DNA of 64,000 nt from Duganella lactea (GTDB lineage: Bacteria > Pseudomonadota > Gammaproteobacteria > Burkholderiales > Burkholderiaceae_D), in NCBI RefSeq assembly GCF_009857505.1, contig NZ_WWCP01000033.1:1-64000 (forward strand), given 5' to 3'. The translations under genes and the position numbers were made by a program. Below, in pieces: positions 7,128-16,223 of this stretch (its first letter is position 1; each line of letters starts with the position of its first letter). Under the pieces are notes generated by a model that had not been told where the DNA came from, did no database searches, and saw only the letters and a list, made by a program, of their open reading frames with translations.

Positions 7128-8663
7128 ATGAATACCTCAACCATCACCCGCCCGCTCGCCGTCCTGCTGCTGTTGGCAGGTTGCGCGAACCAGACCACCG
7201 CACCGCAGCCCGCGCCGGCCAATCCGGCCGCGCTGAGTGGTGCGCTTAATCGCATCACCTGGGGCGTCAGCACCAGCAGCTATCAGCAGGCGAGCAAGAT
7301 CGGCTACGACGCCTGGCTGGAACAGCAGCTGCATCCCGGTCCCGCCGTGCTGCCCGCCGCCGCGCAGGCCCAGATCGACGCCATGACCATCTCGCAAAAG
7401 CCGCTGCCGCAACTAGTGCAACAACTGGAAGACCAGCGCCGCGACTATGACAAGGCGATGGCCGACGACGAGGCGAAGAAGGCGGCGCAGCGCGCCTACC
7501 AGCAGGAACTGAGCCGGCTGGCGAAGGAAGCGGCCACCCGCTCGCTGCTGCGCGATCTGTACTCGCCCAACCAGTTGCAGGAGCAGATGACGTGGTTCTG
7601 GATGAACCACTTCAACGTCCACCAGGGCAAGAGCAATCTGCGGGTGCTGGTCGGCGACTATGAGGAACAGGCGATCCGGCCGCACGCGCTGGGCAAGTTC
7701 CGCGACCTGCTGGCCGCCACGCTGCGCCACCCGGCCATGATCCGCTACCTGGATAACGAGCAAAACGCCGTCAACCGCATCAACGAGAACTATGCGCGCG
7801 AGATCATGGAGCTGCACACGCTGGGCGTGGACGGCGGCTATACGCAGAACGACGTGCAGCAGCTGGCGCGCATTCTGACCGGGGTCGGCGTCAACCTGAC
7901 CGACAAGACGCCCAATGTGCGCAAGGACAAGCAGGACCAGTATGTGCGCGCCGGCCTGTTTGAGTTCAATCCCAACCGCCATGATTACGGCGACAAGGTG
8001 TTCCTCGGCCAGCCGGTCAAGGGACGCGGCCTGGCCGAAGTCGACGAGGCACTGGACCGCTTGAGCCGCAGCCCTGCCACCGCGCGCTATGTCAGCCGCA
8101 AGCTGGCCATCTACTTCGTCGCCGATGAACCGCCGCCGCAGCTGGTGCAGCGCATGGCCGAGCGCTTCCAGTCCAGCGACGGCGACATCGCGGCGGTGCT
8201 GCGCGTGCTGTTCGACTCGCCCGAATTCACCCGCTCGCTCGGCACCAAGTTCAAGGACCCGGTGCACTACGTGGTGTCGGCGGTGCGGCTGGCCTATGAC
8301 GACAAGGTGATCCTCAACGCCAACCCGATGCACAGCTGGCTCAATCGCATGGCCGAGCCGCTCTACGGCCGCCAGACGCCGGACGGCTATCCGCTGACGC
8401 AGCCCGGCTGGGCCAGCCCCGGCCAGATGACCACCCGCTTCGAGATCGCCAAGGCGATCGGCAGCGGCGCGGCCGGTCTGTTCAAGACCGAAGGCGCGCA
8501 GCCGCAGGAAAAGCCGGCCTTCCCGCAACTGGCCAACGCGCTGTACTACCAGGCATTGCAGCAATCGCTGGCGCCGGCCACCCGCCAGGCGCTGGAACAG
8601 GCGGCCTCGCCGCAGGACTGGAACACGCTGCTGCTGTCGTCGCCGGAACTGATGCACCGTTAG
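7128..8663 (+). CDS. DUF1800 family lipoprotein
   Basis: A 511-residue exported protein. The chosen ATG gives a lipoprotein signal (MNTSTITRPLAVLLLLAGC) with the lipobox cysteine at residue 19; ATGs at 7092 and 7116 are alternatives. The DUF1800 pattern is present: LNRITWGVS near the start, LRDLYSPNQLQEQMTWFWMN, and NENYAREIMELHTLGVDGGY. DUF1800 proteins are almost always paired with a DUF1501 gene, as here (7-base gap). Their biochemical role is not established; associations with export or surface processes have been proposed. Confidence 0.9.
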   Translation: MNTSTITRPLAVLLLLAGCANQTTAPQPAPANPAALSGALNRITWGVSTSSYQQASKIGYDAWLEQQLHPGPAVLPAAAQAQIDAMTISQKPLPQLVQQLEDQRRDYDKAMADDEAKKAAQRAYQQELSRLAKEAATRSLLRDLYSPNQLQEQMTWFWMNHFNVHQGKSNLRVLVGDYEEQAIRPHALGKFRDLLAATLRHPAMIRYLDNEQNAVNRINENYAREIMELHTLGVDGGYTQNDVQQLARILTGVGVNLTDKTPNVRKDKQDQYVRAGLFEFNPNRHDYGDKVFLGQPVKGRGLAEVDEALDRLSRSPATARYVSRKLAIYFVADEPPPQLVQRMAERFQSSDGDIAAVLRVLFDSPEFTRSLGTKFKDPVHYVVSAVRLAYDDKVILNANPMHSWLNRMAEPLYGRQTPDGYPLTQPGWASPGQMTTRFEIAKAIGSGAAGLFKTEGAQPQEKPAFPQLANALYYQALQQSLAPATRQALEQAASPQDWNTLLLSSPELMHR

Positions 8664-8670
8664 GAGACCC

Positions 8671-9879
8671 ATGATGAAACGCCGCACCCTGCTCAAAACG
8701 CTGGCCGCCGCATCGGCCACTGCATCGGCCACTGCATCGGCCACTTTCACGGCGGCCGCGCTGCCGGGCCAACTGTGGGCCGCGCCGGCCACCAAGACGC
8801 GCCTGCTGGTGGTCTTCATGCGCGGCGGCTACGACGCCGCCAGCCTGCTGGTGCCGATCTCCAGCCCCTACTACTACGAGGTGCGGCCGAATATCGCCAT
8901 CGCCCGCGACGAGGTGCTGGCGGTCGATGCCGACTGGGGCCTGCATCCGGCGCTGACCGACACCATCTACCCGCTGTTCAGCGCCGGTCAGGCGGCCTTT
9001 GTGCCGTTCGCCGGCACCGAGGACCTGTCGCGCAGCCACTTCGAAACGCAGGACAGCATCGAGCTGGGGCAGTCGCTGACCGGCCGCCGCGACTACCGCT
9101 CCGGCTTCCTCAACCGCCTGGCCGCCACGCTTAACGCCAACCGCGCCAACGCCATCTCCTTCACCGACCAGCTGCCCCTGATCATGCAGGGCAGTCTGCA
9201 GGTGCCCAACACGGCGCTGGCCAGCCTGGCCAAGCCGGCGGTCGACGCCAAGCAGGCGAGCATGATCGCCGCCATGTACCAGGGCACCACGCTGGCCCAG
9301 CCGGTGCGCGAAGGCTTCACCGTGCGCGAGGACGTGATGAAGGAGATGATCGGCGAGATGAACGCCGCCAACCGCAACGCCATCACATCCAAGGGCTTCG
9401 AGGTCGAGGCGCGCCGCATCGCCCGGCTGATGAAGGACAAGTACAACATCGGCTTTGTCGACGTCGGCGGCTGGGACACCCACGTCGGCCAGGGCAACCG
9501 CAGCGGCTACCTGGCCAACCGGCTGGAGGAACTGGGACGCGGCCTGGCCGGCTACGCGCAGGAGATGGGGCCGGACTGGCGCGACACCGTGGTGGTGGTG
9601 GTCAGCGAATTCGGCCGCACCTTCCGCGAGAACGGCAACCGCGGCACCGACCATGGCCACGGCAGCGTCTACTGGGTGCTGGGCGGCGGCGTCCACGGCG
9701 GCGTGCATGGCGAGCAGCTGCGGCTGGCACCAAAAACGCTGTTCCAGAACCGCGACTACCCGGTGCTCAACGAGTACCGCGCGATGTTCGGCGGCTTGCT
9801 GGCGCGCATGTACGGCCTGAACGCCGGCCAGGTCGAGAAGATCTTCGGCACCCGCGGCAGCGACCTCGGCCTGGTGTGA
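8671..9879 (+). CDS. DUF1501 family exported protein
   Basis: A 402-residue partner of the preceding DUF1800 gene. The N-terminus (MMKRRTLLKTLAAA) has a twin-arginine-like RR followed by an Ala/Ser/Thr-rich hydrophobic stretch and a likely AAALPGQLWA cleavage region near residue 38. The body resembles the alkaline-phosphatase/sulfatase-like DUF1501 fold: VVFMRGGYDAASLLVP, DVGGWDTHVGQGN, VVVVSEFGRTFRENGN and TDHGHGSVYWVLGG. The D/H-rich motifs suggest metal binding. No substrate is known. The signal peptide contains a 12-base tandem repeat. Confidence 0.9.
   Translation: MMKRRTLLKTLAAASATASATASATFTAAALPGQLWAAPATKTRLLVVFMRGGYDAASLLVPISSPYYYEVRPNIAIARDEVLAVDADWGLHPALTDTIYPLFSAGQAAFVPFAGTEDLSRSHFETQDSIELGQSLTGRRDYRSGFLNRLAATLNANRANAISFTDQLPLIMQGSLQVPNTALASLAKPAVDAKQASMIAAMYQGTTLAQPVREGFTVREDVMKEMIGEMNAANRNAITSKGFEVEARRIARLMKDKYNIGFVDVGGWDTHVGQGNRSGYLANRLEELGRGLAGYAQEMGPDWRDTVVVVVSEFGRTFRENGNRGTDHGHGSVYWVLGGGVHGGVHGEQLRLAPKTLFQNRDYPVLNEYRAMFGGLLARMYGLNAGQVEKIFGTRGSDLGLV
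8710..8745 (+). repeat. Three tandem copies of a 12-base unit in a signal peptide
   Basis: GCATCGGCCACT occurs three times head to tail, encoding ASAT repeats in the hydrophobic part of the DUF1501 signal peptide. The unit is a multiple of three, so copy-number change would alter signal length without shifting frame. Confidence 0.9.
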
Positions 9880-9885
9880 CCCGCG

Positions 9886-10127
9886 CTAGCTGAGCAGCGG
9901 GCCGACCTGCTGCGTTTGCAGCCAGCGAGTGGCGGCGCCGAGGAAGCTCGCCTGCGCCGGGTGTCGCTGGCGCAACTGCTCGATGACGTCGCCGCCGAGA
10001 CGCGCGATGTAGTCGCTCTCGCGGCTGATGCCGCAATGGCGAAGTCGCGCACGTTGACGTGAATTTGCCGTAGCAGCAACTCCGGCGCCAGGCCGGGGGC
10101 GATCAGATTGGTCAATGGAGGTGTCAT
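9886..10127 (-). pseudogene. Small unrecognised gene with an apparent frameshift
   Basis: From an ATG at 10127 one frame reads as a plausible protein start (MTPPLTNLIAPGLAPELLLR). After about 30 codons (near 10040) the protein-like reading moves to another frame (HCGISRESDYIARLGGDVIE) and runs to a TAG at 9886-9888. The total length is not a multiple of three. Restoring one base would give about 80 residues. No family is recognised. It could be a decayed gene, a sequencing error or two chance frames. It occupies the otherwise empty 9880-10226 interval; 10128-10226 holds nothing clear. Confidence 0.4.
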
Positions 10128-10226
10128 GGCGGAGCCCGGTTTGGTCCAGACTGGTCAGACCGCCCCAACGCCGCTGAGTTCACCCTGCTGTAAGAAGAGC
10201 CCGGCGCACGGCGCACGGCGGACGGC

Positions 10227-10484
10227 TTAAGCGTCCAGCGTGGCGGCGAGCTGGCGCCCGGCGGCGCTCAAGGCCACAGTGCCGCCAATGCCCTCCTCGT
10301 CGCGGGCGACCATCACCAGTCCGGCCTGCTCCAGCGTGCTCAGCTGGCGGCGCAAAGTGCTCATCGGGCGCTGGCTCTGCTTGCTCAGCCAGGCCAGCGA
10401 GCACGGCTTGTCCGGCCGCGCGGTTTCGCCGCGCCACAGCACCGCCAGAATGCCGCCGAGGGCGGCCAATGCCTCATCATCCAT
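10227..10484 (-). CDS. Small winged-helix regulator (ArsR/MarR-like)
   Basis: An 85-residue protein whose core reads as a winged helix: SLAWLSKQSQRPMSTLRRQL (helix-turn-helix, residues 30-50), then STLEQAGLVMVARDEEGIGG (wing) and VALSAAGRQLAATL. It is divergent from the oxidoreductase gene at 10524 with only about 40 bases between, the usual arrangement for a local regulator. An ATG at 10511 would add nine residues. There is no metal-binding cysteine pair, so the effector cannot be guessed. Confidence 0.75.
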   Translation of the reverse strand: MDDEALAALGGILAVLWRGETARPDKPCSLAWLSKQSQRPMSTLRRQLSTLEQAGLVMVARDEEGIGGTVALSAAGRQLAATLDA

Positions 10485-10523
10485 CGTGGTATGCTCTACA
10501 CAAATTAACATTTTGCACCAATT

Positions 10524-12830
10524 ATGAGTAAAAAGCCCGAAGGTCGTATCGCCCCCTACGCCCATCCAAGCGGCGGTTGGGGCGCGCTCAAGCAGGTGGT
10601 GGTCAACCTGGTCCACGAAAAAGTCGCCGGCGGCAACTACAAGACCCTGCTCAAGCAAAACCAGCCGGACGGTTTCGATTGTCCCGGCTGCGCCTGGCCG
10701 GACCGCGAACACGCGTCCACCTTTGAATTCTGCGAGAACGGCGTCAAGGCGGTGGCGGCCGAGGCCACCAGCAAGCGCGTGCGGCCCGCGTTCTTCGCCG
10801 CCCACACCGTCACCAGCCTGCTGACGCAATCGGACTATGAACTGGAACAGCATGGCCGCCTGACCGATCCGATGGTCTACGACGCCGCCAGCGACCGCTA
10901 CCAGCCGATCACCTGGGACGACGCCTTCGCGCTGATCGCGCGCCACTTGAAGGCGCTGCCCGATCCGGACCAGGCCGCCTTCTACACGTCCGGCCGCACC
11001 AGCAACGAGGCGGCGTTCCTGTTCCAGTTGTTCGCGCGCATGGTCGGCACCAACAACTTCCCCGACTGCTCCAATATGTGCCACGAGCCGACCAGCCGCG
11101 GCCTGCCGGGCACGGTCGGCATCGGCAAGGGCACGGTGACGCTGGACGATTTCGAGCACACCGATACGCTGCTGATCTTCGGCCAGAACCCGGCCACCAA
11201 CCACCCGCGCATGATGAACGAACTGCGCGACTGCGCCCGGCGCGGCGCCACCATCGTCTCGATCAACCCGCTGCGCGAGCGCGGCCTGGAACGCTTCACC
11301 AGCCCGGCGCACGCGCTGGAAATGCTGACCGGCGCCACCACCACCATCGGCACCATGTTCGTGCAGCCCAAGCTGGCCGGCGACTTCGCGCTGATCAAGG
11401 CGGTGGCCAAGCGCCTGGTCGAGCGCGACGACGAGGCGCTGGCCAGCGGCCAGCCGAGCGTGCTGGACCGGGAATTCATCGCCCGCCACACCAGCGGCTT
11501 CGAGGCTTTCGAGGCCGACCTGCGCGCCGAAAGCTGGGACGTGCTGCTGGAAGAGTCCGGCGTGCCGAAGCTGCAAATCGATCAGCTGACCGGCATCTTT
11601 ATTCGCGGCCAGAACGTCATCAGCACCTGGGGCATGGGCCTGACCCAGCACAAGAACGCGCTGAAGACGATCCAGATGCTGTCCAACCTGATGATGATGC
11701 GCGGCCAGATCGGCCGCCAGGGCGCCGGCCTGTGTCCGGTGCGCGGCCACTCCAACGTGCAGGGCGACCGCACCATGGGCATCGAGGAAAAGCCGACCAA
11801 GGCCTTCCTCGACCGCCTGCAGCGCGTGTTCGATTTCGAGCCGCCGCGCGCGCACGGCCTGGACACCGTCGACAGCATCCAGGCCATGCTGGACGGGCGC
11901 GTCAAGGTATTCTTCGCCATGGGCGGCAACTTCGCCATGGCCACGCCGGACACGCCACTGACCTTCCGGGCGCTGCAAAACTGCGATCTGACGGTGCATG
12001 TGGCCACCAAGCTCAATCGCAGCCACCTGATCATGGGCAAGCAAGCGCTGATCCTGCCGACGCTGGGCCGCACCGAAATCGATCTGCAGAACGGCGTGCC
12101 GCAAGGTGTGACGGTGGAAGACTCGATGAGCATGGTGCACCTGTCCTACGGCATCAACCAGCCGGCGTCGGCCAACCTGCTGTCGGAAACCATGATCGTC
12201 GCCAGGCTGGCGCACGCCACGCTGGGCAGCGACAAGGTCGACTGGCTGGGCCTGGGCGCCAACTACGCCGAAATCCGCGAGCTGATCGAAAAAGTGTTCG
12301 ACGATTTCCACGATTTCAATGCGCGCGTCGCGCGTCCGGGTGGCTTCCACCTGCGGGTGGCGGCGCGCGAACGCGAATGGCGCACGCCGAGCGGCCGCGC
12401 ACAGTTCGTGCCGCACGTGGTGGACCGGGACACGCCGATCCACCGCGCCCGCGCGCGCCACGGCGAACGCCTGATGGTGCTGATGACGGCCCGCTCGCAT
12501 GATCAGTACAACACCACCATCTACGGCCTGGACGACCGCTATCGCGGCGTGTTCGGCCTGCGCCGCGTGGTGTTCATCAACCAGGATGACCTGGCGCTGC
12601 TGGGGCTGAAGGACGGCGAATATGTCGACCTGATCAGCGTGTGGGAGGACGATGTCACGCGCCGCGCCGACCGTTTCCGACTGGTGCAGTACGACATTCC
12701 GCGCGGCTGCCTGGGCGCCTACTTCCCGGAGACCAACGGACTGGTGCCGCTGCACAGCACCGCCGACGGCGCCGGCACGCCGACCTCCAAATCGATTCCG
12801 GTCCTGCTGGAGCGCTCGGCTGAAGAGTAG
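10524..12830 (+). CDS. FdhF/YdeP-like molybdopterin oxidoreductase
   Basis: A 768-residue protein of the formate-dehydrogenase-alpha-like (YdeP) group, which binds a molybdopterin guanine dinucleotide cofactor. Visible marks are GFDCPGCAWPD near residue 50, YTSGRTSNEAAFLFQLFAR near 155, DCSNMCHEPTSRGL, FGQNPATNHPRM, QIGRQGAGLCPVRGHSNVQG near 400 and the C-terminal cofactor domain (RSHDQYNTTIYG). No signal peptide is seen, so it is cytoplasmic. No in-frame TGA selenocysteine codon occurs. A chromate-transporter-like gene overlaps its end, and FdhD, needed to activate formate dehydrogenases, lies 1.7 kb downstream on the other strand. The physiological substrate of this branch is not settled. 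Confidence 0.88.
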   Translation: MSKKPEGRIAPYAHPSGGWGALKQVVVNLVHEKVAGGNYKTLLKQNQPDGFDCPGCAWPDREHASTFEFCENGVKAVAAEATSKRVRPAFFAAHTVTSLLTQSDYELEQHGRLTDPMVYDAASDRYQPITWDDAFALIARHLKALPDPDQAAFYTSGRTSNEAAFLFQLFARMVGTNNFPDCSNMCHEPTSRGLPGTVGIGKGTVTLDDFEHTDTLLIFGQNPATNHPRMMNELRDCARRGATIVSINPLRERGLERFTSPAHALEMLTGATTTIGTMFVQPKLAGDFALIKAVAKRLVERDDEALASGQPSVLDREFIARHTSGFEAFEADLRAESWDVLLEESGVPKLQIDQLTGIFIRGQNVISTWGMGLTQHKNALKTIQMLSNLMMMRGQIGRQGAGLCPVRGHSNVQGDRTMGIEEKPTKAFLDRLQRVFDFEPPRAHGLDTVDSIQAMLDGRVKVFFAMGGNFAMATPDTPLTFRALQNCDLTVHVATKLNRSHLIMGKQALILPTLGRTEIDLQNGVPQGVTVEDSMSMVHLSYGINQPASANLLSETMIVARLAHATLGSDKVDWLGLGANYAEIRELIEKVFDDFHDFNARVARPGGFHLRVAAREREWRTPSGRAQFVPHVVDRDTPIHRARARHGERLMVLMTARSHDQYNTTIYGLDDRYRGVFGLRRVVFINQDDLALLGLKDGEYVDLISVWEDDVTRRADRFRLVQYDIPRGCLGAYFPETNGLVPLHSTADGAGTPTSKSIPVLLERSAEE

Positions 12831-13986
12831 CGTCGACATCTTTCTGGCGTTCCTGCGCCTCGGGCTGACCTCGTTTGGCGGCCCGGTCGCGCACCTCGGC
12901 TATTTTCGCGAGGAATTCGTCCACCGCCGCCGCTGGCTCGGCGAGCCGGCTTACGCCGACCTGGTGGCGCTGTGCCAGTTCCTGCCCGGTCCGGCGAGCA
13001 GCCAGGTCGGCATCGCGCTCGGCCTGCTACGCGGCGGCTATGCCGGGGCGATGGCGGCGTTTCTCGGCTTCACCCTGCCCTCGGCCATCCTGCTGGTGGT
13101 GTTCGGGCTCGGCCTCGCCACCTTGCCGCTGGACGGCGGCTGGCTGCACGGCCTGAAAGTGGTTGCGGTGGCCGTGGTCGCCCAAGCGCTATGGGGCATG
13201 GGCAAGACGCTGACGCCGGACAGGCCACGCGCCACACTGGCCATCGCCGCCGCCACGGCGGCCACGCTGCTGCCGTCGACGGCGGGCCAGATCGGCGCCA
13301 TCCTGATCGGCGGCGTGATTGGCTGGGCCTTCCTGCGCGTAGACACGCAGTTGCCGCATGCCACGCTGCCAGTGCGGACCAGCCGCCGCACCGGCGCCGG
13401 TCTGCTGATCGCCTATCTTGTACTGTTGCTGGTCTTGCCGGCGCTGGCGGCCGGCAGCGATAGCTACGCCGTCAAGCTGTTCGCCGGGTTTTACCACGCC
13501 GGCGCGCTGGTGTTTGGCGGCGGCCACGTCATCCTGCCGCTGCTGCAAGCACAGGTTGTGCCGCCCGGCTGGGTTTCCAACGACGCCTTCCTGGCCGGCT
13601 ACGGCGCCGCCCAGGCGGTGCCGGGACCGCTGTCCACCTTCGCCGCCTATCTGGGCGCGGTGTCGACGCAATCGCCCGCCGGCTGGCTCGGCGCGGCGAT
13701 TGCCTTGAGCGCGATCTTCCTGCCGGCGTTTCTGCTGGTGATGGGCGCCCTGCCCTTCTGGGAAAGCCTGCGTCGCCACGACGGCATCCGCCGCGCCATG
13801 CCAGGCATCAACGCCGCCGTGGTCGGCCTGCTGCTGGCCGCCTTCCACCACCCGGTCTGGACCAGCGCCATCCTGAGCGGCGCCGACTTCTGCCTCGCCG
13901 CCGCGGCCTTCCTGTTACTGGTTTTCTGGAAATGGCCGCCGTGGCTGGTGGTGGTGCTGTCCGCCACCATCGGTGGGTTCATGTGA
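12820..13986 (+). CDS. chrA: Chromate transporter-like protein (ChrA family)
   Basis: About 388 residues with two CHR domains. The first begins IFLAFLRLGLTSFGGPVAHL and continues FLPGPASSQVGIALG; the second has GALVFGGGHVILPLL and AAQAVPGPLSTFAAYLGA. The FGG and PGP motifs repeat in both halves, as in long ChrA proteins. There is no ATG near the conserved start. The CTG at 12820 fits the usual N-terminal length and overlaps the oxidoreductase stop by 11 bases; that start is inferred. Expression is probably coupled to the oxidoreductase. Transport of chromate or another oxyanion is family-based inference. Confidence 0.82.
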   Translation: MKSSVDIFLAFLRLGLTSFGGPVAHLGYFREEFVHRRRWLGEPAYADLVALCQFLPGPASSQVGIALGLLRGGYAGAMAAFLGFTLPSAILLVVFGLGLATLPLDGGWLHGLKVVAVAVVAQALWGMGKTLTPDRPRATLAIAAATAATLLPSTAGQIGAILIGGVIGWAFLRVDTQLPHATLPVRTSRRTGAGLLIAYLVLLLVLPALAAGSDSYAVKLFAGFYHAGALVFGGGHVILPLLQAQVVPPGWVSNDAFLAGYGAAQAVPGPLSTFAAYLGAVSTQSPAGWLGAAIALSAIFLPAFLLVMGALPFWESLRRHDGIRRAMPGINAAVVGLLLAAFHHPVWTSAILSGADFCLAAAAFLLLVFWKWPPWLVVVLSATIGGFM

Positions 13987-14003
13987 CAGGCGAACCGATA
14001 TCG

Positions 14004-14483
14004 CTAGCGCGGTAGCTGTAGCTTGTCGATGGCGCTGTTCAGCGCCGCGCTGACATAGCTGATCAATATGGGCGTGGATAGGCTTTGCATCTCTGCGCCT
14101 ATGCTGCCCTGTTGCGAGGCAAACTTGCCGATAAAACGGGAATTTCTGCCCTCAGAGGCCAGCGATCTGAGTTCCTCAACCGTAAAGTGGCGCGCATATA
14201 CTTGTGCGAGATTGGCGTTCCACTGCCCCTGGAATTGATGGGCATAAGCGTCCAGCTCTTGGGATAGCAGCGACTGCGCTTGCGTCACACTGAGTTTAGA
14301 CAACATCATCCCGAAGGTATGTGTTCTCATTGCGGCTGCGAAGGCCAGCGTTTTCATATTACGGCCAAGCTGGCGGCTGTTGACGAATTCAGTGGCAGCC
14401 GACTCCGTGGGACCGGCCATCGCGAACGGCGCCTGGCCCAGAAACAGCGAGAACAGGACGATCAATTTAACGATGGTTTGCAT
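14004..14483 (-). CDS. Exported DUF2059-like protein
   Basis: 159 residues with a signal peptide (MQTIVKLIVLFSLFLGQAPFAMA, about 23 residues). The rest is helical and matches the DUF2059 style: YARHFTVEELRSLASEGRNS followed by FIGKFASQQGSIGAEMQ. Probably periplasmic. The stop of fdhD lies one base from its start on the same strand, so the order is fdhD then this gene. No function is established for the family. A second DUF2059 gene lies at 33442. Confidence 0.75.
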   Translation of the reverse strand: MQTIVKLIVLFSLFLGQAPFAMAGPTESAATEFVNSRQLGRNMKTLAFAAAMRTHTFGMMLSKLSVTQAQSLLSQELDAYAHQFQGQWNANLAQVYARHFTVEELRSLASEGRNSRFIGKFASQQGSIGAEMQSLSTPILISYVSAALNSAIDKLQLPR

Positions 14484-14484
14484 A

Positions 14485-15294
14485 TCAGGTGTACTCCACG
14501 CAGCCGTCCTGGCGGCAGAAGCTCACCAGCTTGATGCCTGCTTCGACGGCGATGTCGATCGCCAGCGTACTCGGGGCGGAAATGGTGGCCAGCATCGGGA
14601 TGTGCATGCGTGCCGCCTTGCGCACCAGTTCATAACTGGCGCGGCTGGACATGAAGACGAAGCCGCGCCCCATGTCCGCGCCTTCCAGCGCCAGGTGGCC
14701 GATCAGCTTATCGAGCGCGTTGTGACGGCCCACGTCCTCGCAGACGCGCAGCACGTTGCCATAGGCGTCGCACCACGCCGCCGCGTGCACGCCGCCGGTG
14801 GCGCGCATCAGTTCCTGATGTTGTCCCAGTTCGGAGGCGGCGATGGCGATCGCCGGCTGCAACGCGCCTTCCGCGTGCAGCGGCGCGGCCTGTATGCGTT
14901 GCGGCCGCAGGTCCAGCAACTCCAGGCTTTCGACGCCGCACACGCCGCAGCCGCTGCGTCCCGCCATTGAGCGGCGCTGCTGCTTGAGCTGCACAAAATT
15001 TTCAGCGGCGATGGTGATGTCGATTTCAAAGCTGCGCGCATGTTCGCGCACTTCGATATCGAAGACGTCGGAGCGCTTGGACACCAGTCCCTCGGTCAGC
15101 AGAAAGCCGACCGCGAACGGCTGCAGGTCACGCGGCGTGACCATCATGACGGCGTGCGAGATGCCGTTGACGACCAGCGCCACCGGCACTTCTTCGATGA
15201 CGCTGTCGGTGGCCGAGGTGGCGCGGGAGCCGCGATGACGCCGCACCGCACGCTCCTGAAACCCGGTTTTATCCGACTCTAAATCCAACTTCAT
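14485..15294 (-). CDS. fdhD: Formate dehydrogenase accessory sulfurtransferase FdhD
   Basis: A 269-residue protein that transfers sulfur from a cysteine desulfurase to the molybdenum cofactor of formate dehydrogenases. Conserved features are the NG.. MMVTPRDLQPFAVGFLLTEG segment near residue 65, the CGVCG loop near residue 130 that carries the sulfur, and RVCEDVGRHNALDKLIG near 205. The ATG at 15294 gives the normal length; an ATG at 15318 would add eight residues. It converges on the oxidoreductase/chrA pair, consistent with shared function. Confidence 0.93.
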   Translation of the reverse strand: MKLDLESDKTGFQERAVRRHRGSRATSATDSVIEEVPVALVVNGISHAVMMVTPRDLQPFAVGFLLTEGLVSKRSDVFDIEVREHARSFEIDITIAAENFVQLKQQRRSMAGRSGCGVCGVESLELLDLRPQRIQAAPLHAEGALQPAIAIAASELGQHQELMRATGGVHAAAWCDAYGNVLRVCEDVGRHNALDKLIGHLALEGADMGRGFVFMSSRASYELVRKAARMHIPMLATISAPSTLAIDIAVEAGIKLVSFCRQDGCVEYT

Positions 15295-15353
15295 CACAGC
15301 CCCGCAGAATAAGCACAACGGCGCTTATTCTACACGGGGCGGGAATGGCGCGT

Positions 15354-16124
15354 TCAAGCCGCCTGCGCCTCGCCCACGCCATAGTGACGGGCATAACGCG
15401 CATCCAGGTTCGCCAGTGGCATCAGCAGGAACAGGTCGGCGCTTTCGAAATCAGGGTCCCAGGCCGGATCACCGCAGATCCACGCACCCGAGCGCATATA
15501 GCCCTTCAACAGCGCCGGCACTTGCGGCTTGTGCGCGGCTTCCAGCTTGGAGAACGGGAACGGCAGGTGCGGGGTAACGCGATATTCGATCGGCGCCAGA
15601 TTTTTGGTGATCAGTTGCTGGTAGACGGCGACCGCATTGTGACCACCATCGGCCAGCGAGATGCTGGCACAGCCGACCAGGAATTCGGCGTTCTGGCGGC
15701 GCATGTATTCGGCCAGGCCAGACCACAACAGCATGATGACGCTGCCGCCACGATAGTCAGGGTGAATGCAGGCGCGGCCTGCTTCGACGATGCGGCCACG
15801 GATGTTGTTCAGCCGGCCCAGATCGAACTCGCCTTCGGAGTACAGCCGACCGAGCTTGCGGGCGCGGTTGGCGCTCAGCAGGCGGTAGGTGCCGACCACT
15901 TTCAGAGTGTCGGAATCGCGCACGATCAGGTGATCGCAGTGCTCGTCGAATTCGTCGCTATCCAGGCCGTCGGCGCGTTGCAGCGAGGTCAGGCCCATGG
16001 TTTCGATGAATACCTTGTAGCGCAAGCGCTGCACTTCACGCAGTTCTTCCGGCGTGCTTGCCATACTGAGTACCAGCTTGCCGGACGTTGCTCGGGCGTC
16101 GGCTTGAATAATCGCGGTTTGCAT
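15354..16124 (-). CDS. GNAT acyltransferase, OlsB-like
   Basis: 256 residues of the PF13444-type GNAT family (hemolysin/OlsB group). Marks are LREVQRLRYKVFIETMGL near residue 27, EFDEHCDHLIVRD, VVGTYRLL, RIVEAGRACIHPDYRGG near 110 and GCASISLADGG. OlsB members attach a 3-hydroxyacyl chain to ornithine to start ornithine-lipid synthesis, with acyl-ACP as donor. No OlsA partner is in the window, so the acceptor is unproven. It is a single-gene unit. Confidence 0.78.
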   Translation of the reverse strand: MQTAIIQADARATSGKLVLSMASTPEELREVQRLRYKVFIETMGLTSLQRADGLDSDEFDEHCDHLIVRDSDTLKVVGTYRLLSANRARKLGRLYSEGEFDLGRLNNIRGRIVEAGRACIHPDYRGGSVIMLLWSGLAEYMRRQNAEFLVGCASISLADGGHNAVAVYQQLITKNLAPIEYRVTPHLPFPFSKLEAAHKPQVPALLKGYMRSGAWICGDPAWDPDFESADLFLLMPLANLDARYARHYGVGEAQAA

Positions 16125-16223
16125 GCTTCATCCCTTTTGTGTAGAAGACGAAGCAAGCGTAACCAGCGAATACTTCAGGAAAATGACAAGAAAATGTCAG
16201 TTTCGTGACCTGTTGTTTTTGAA

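Noticed and set aside
10524..12830. Selenocysteine in the formate dehydrogenase-like enzyme, given the selenate-type importer
   Set aside because: No in-frame TGA occurs in the coding region; the enzyme belongs to the non-selenium YdeP-like branch.
10485..12839. Long - strand open frame opposite the oxidoreductase
   Set aside because: Only its last 85 codons (10227-10484) look like protein; the rest is antisense artefact.
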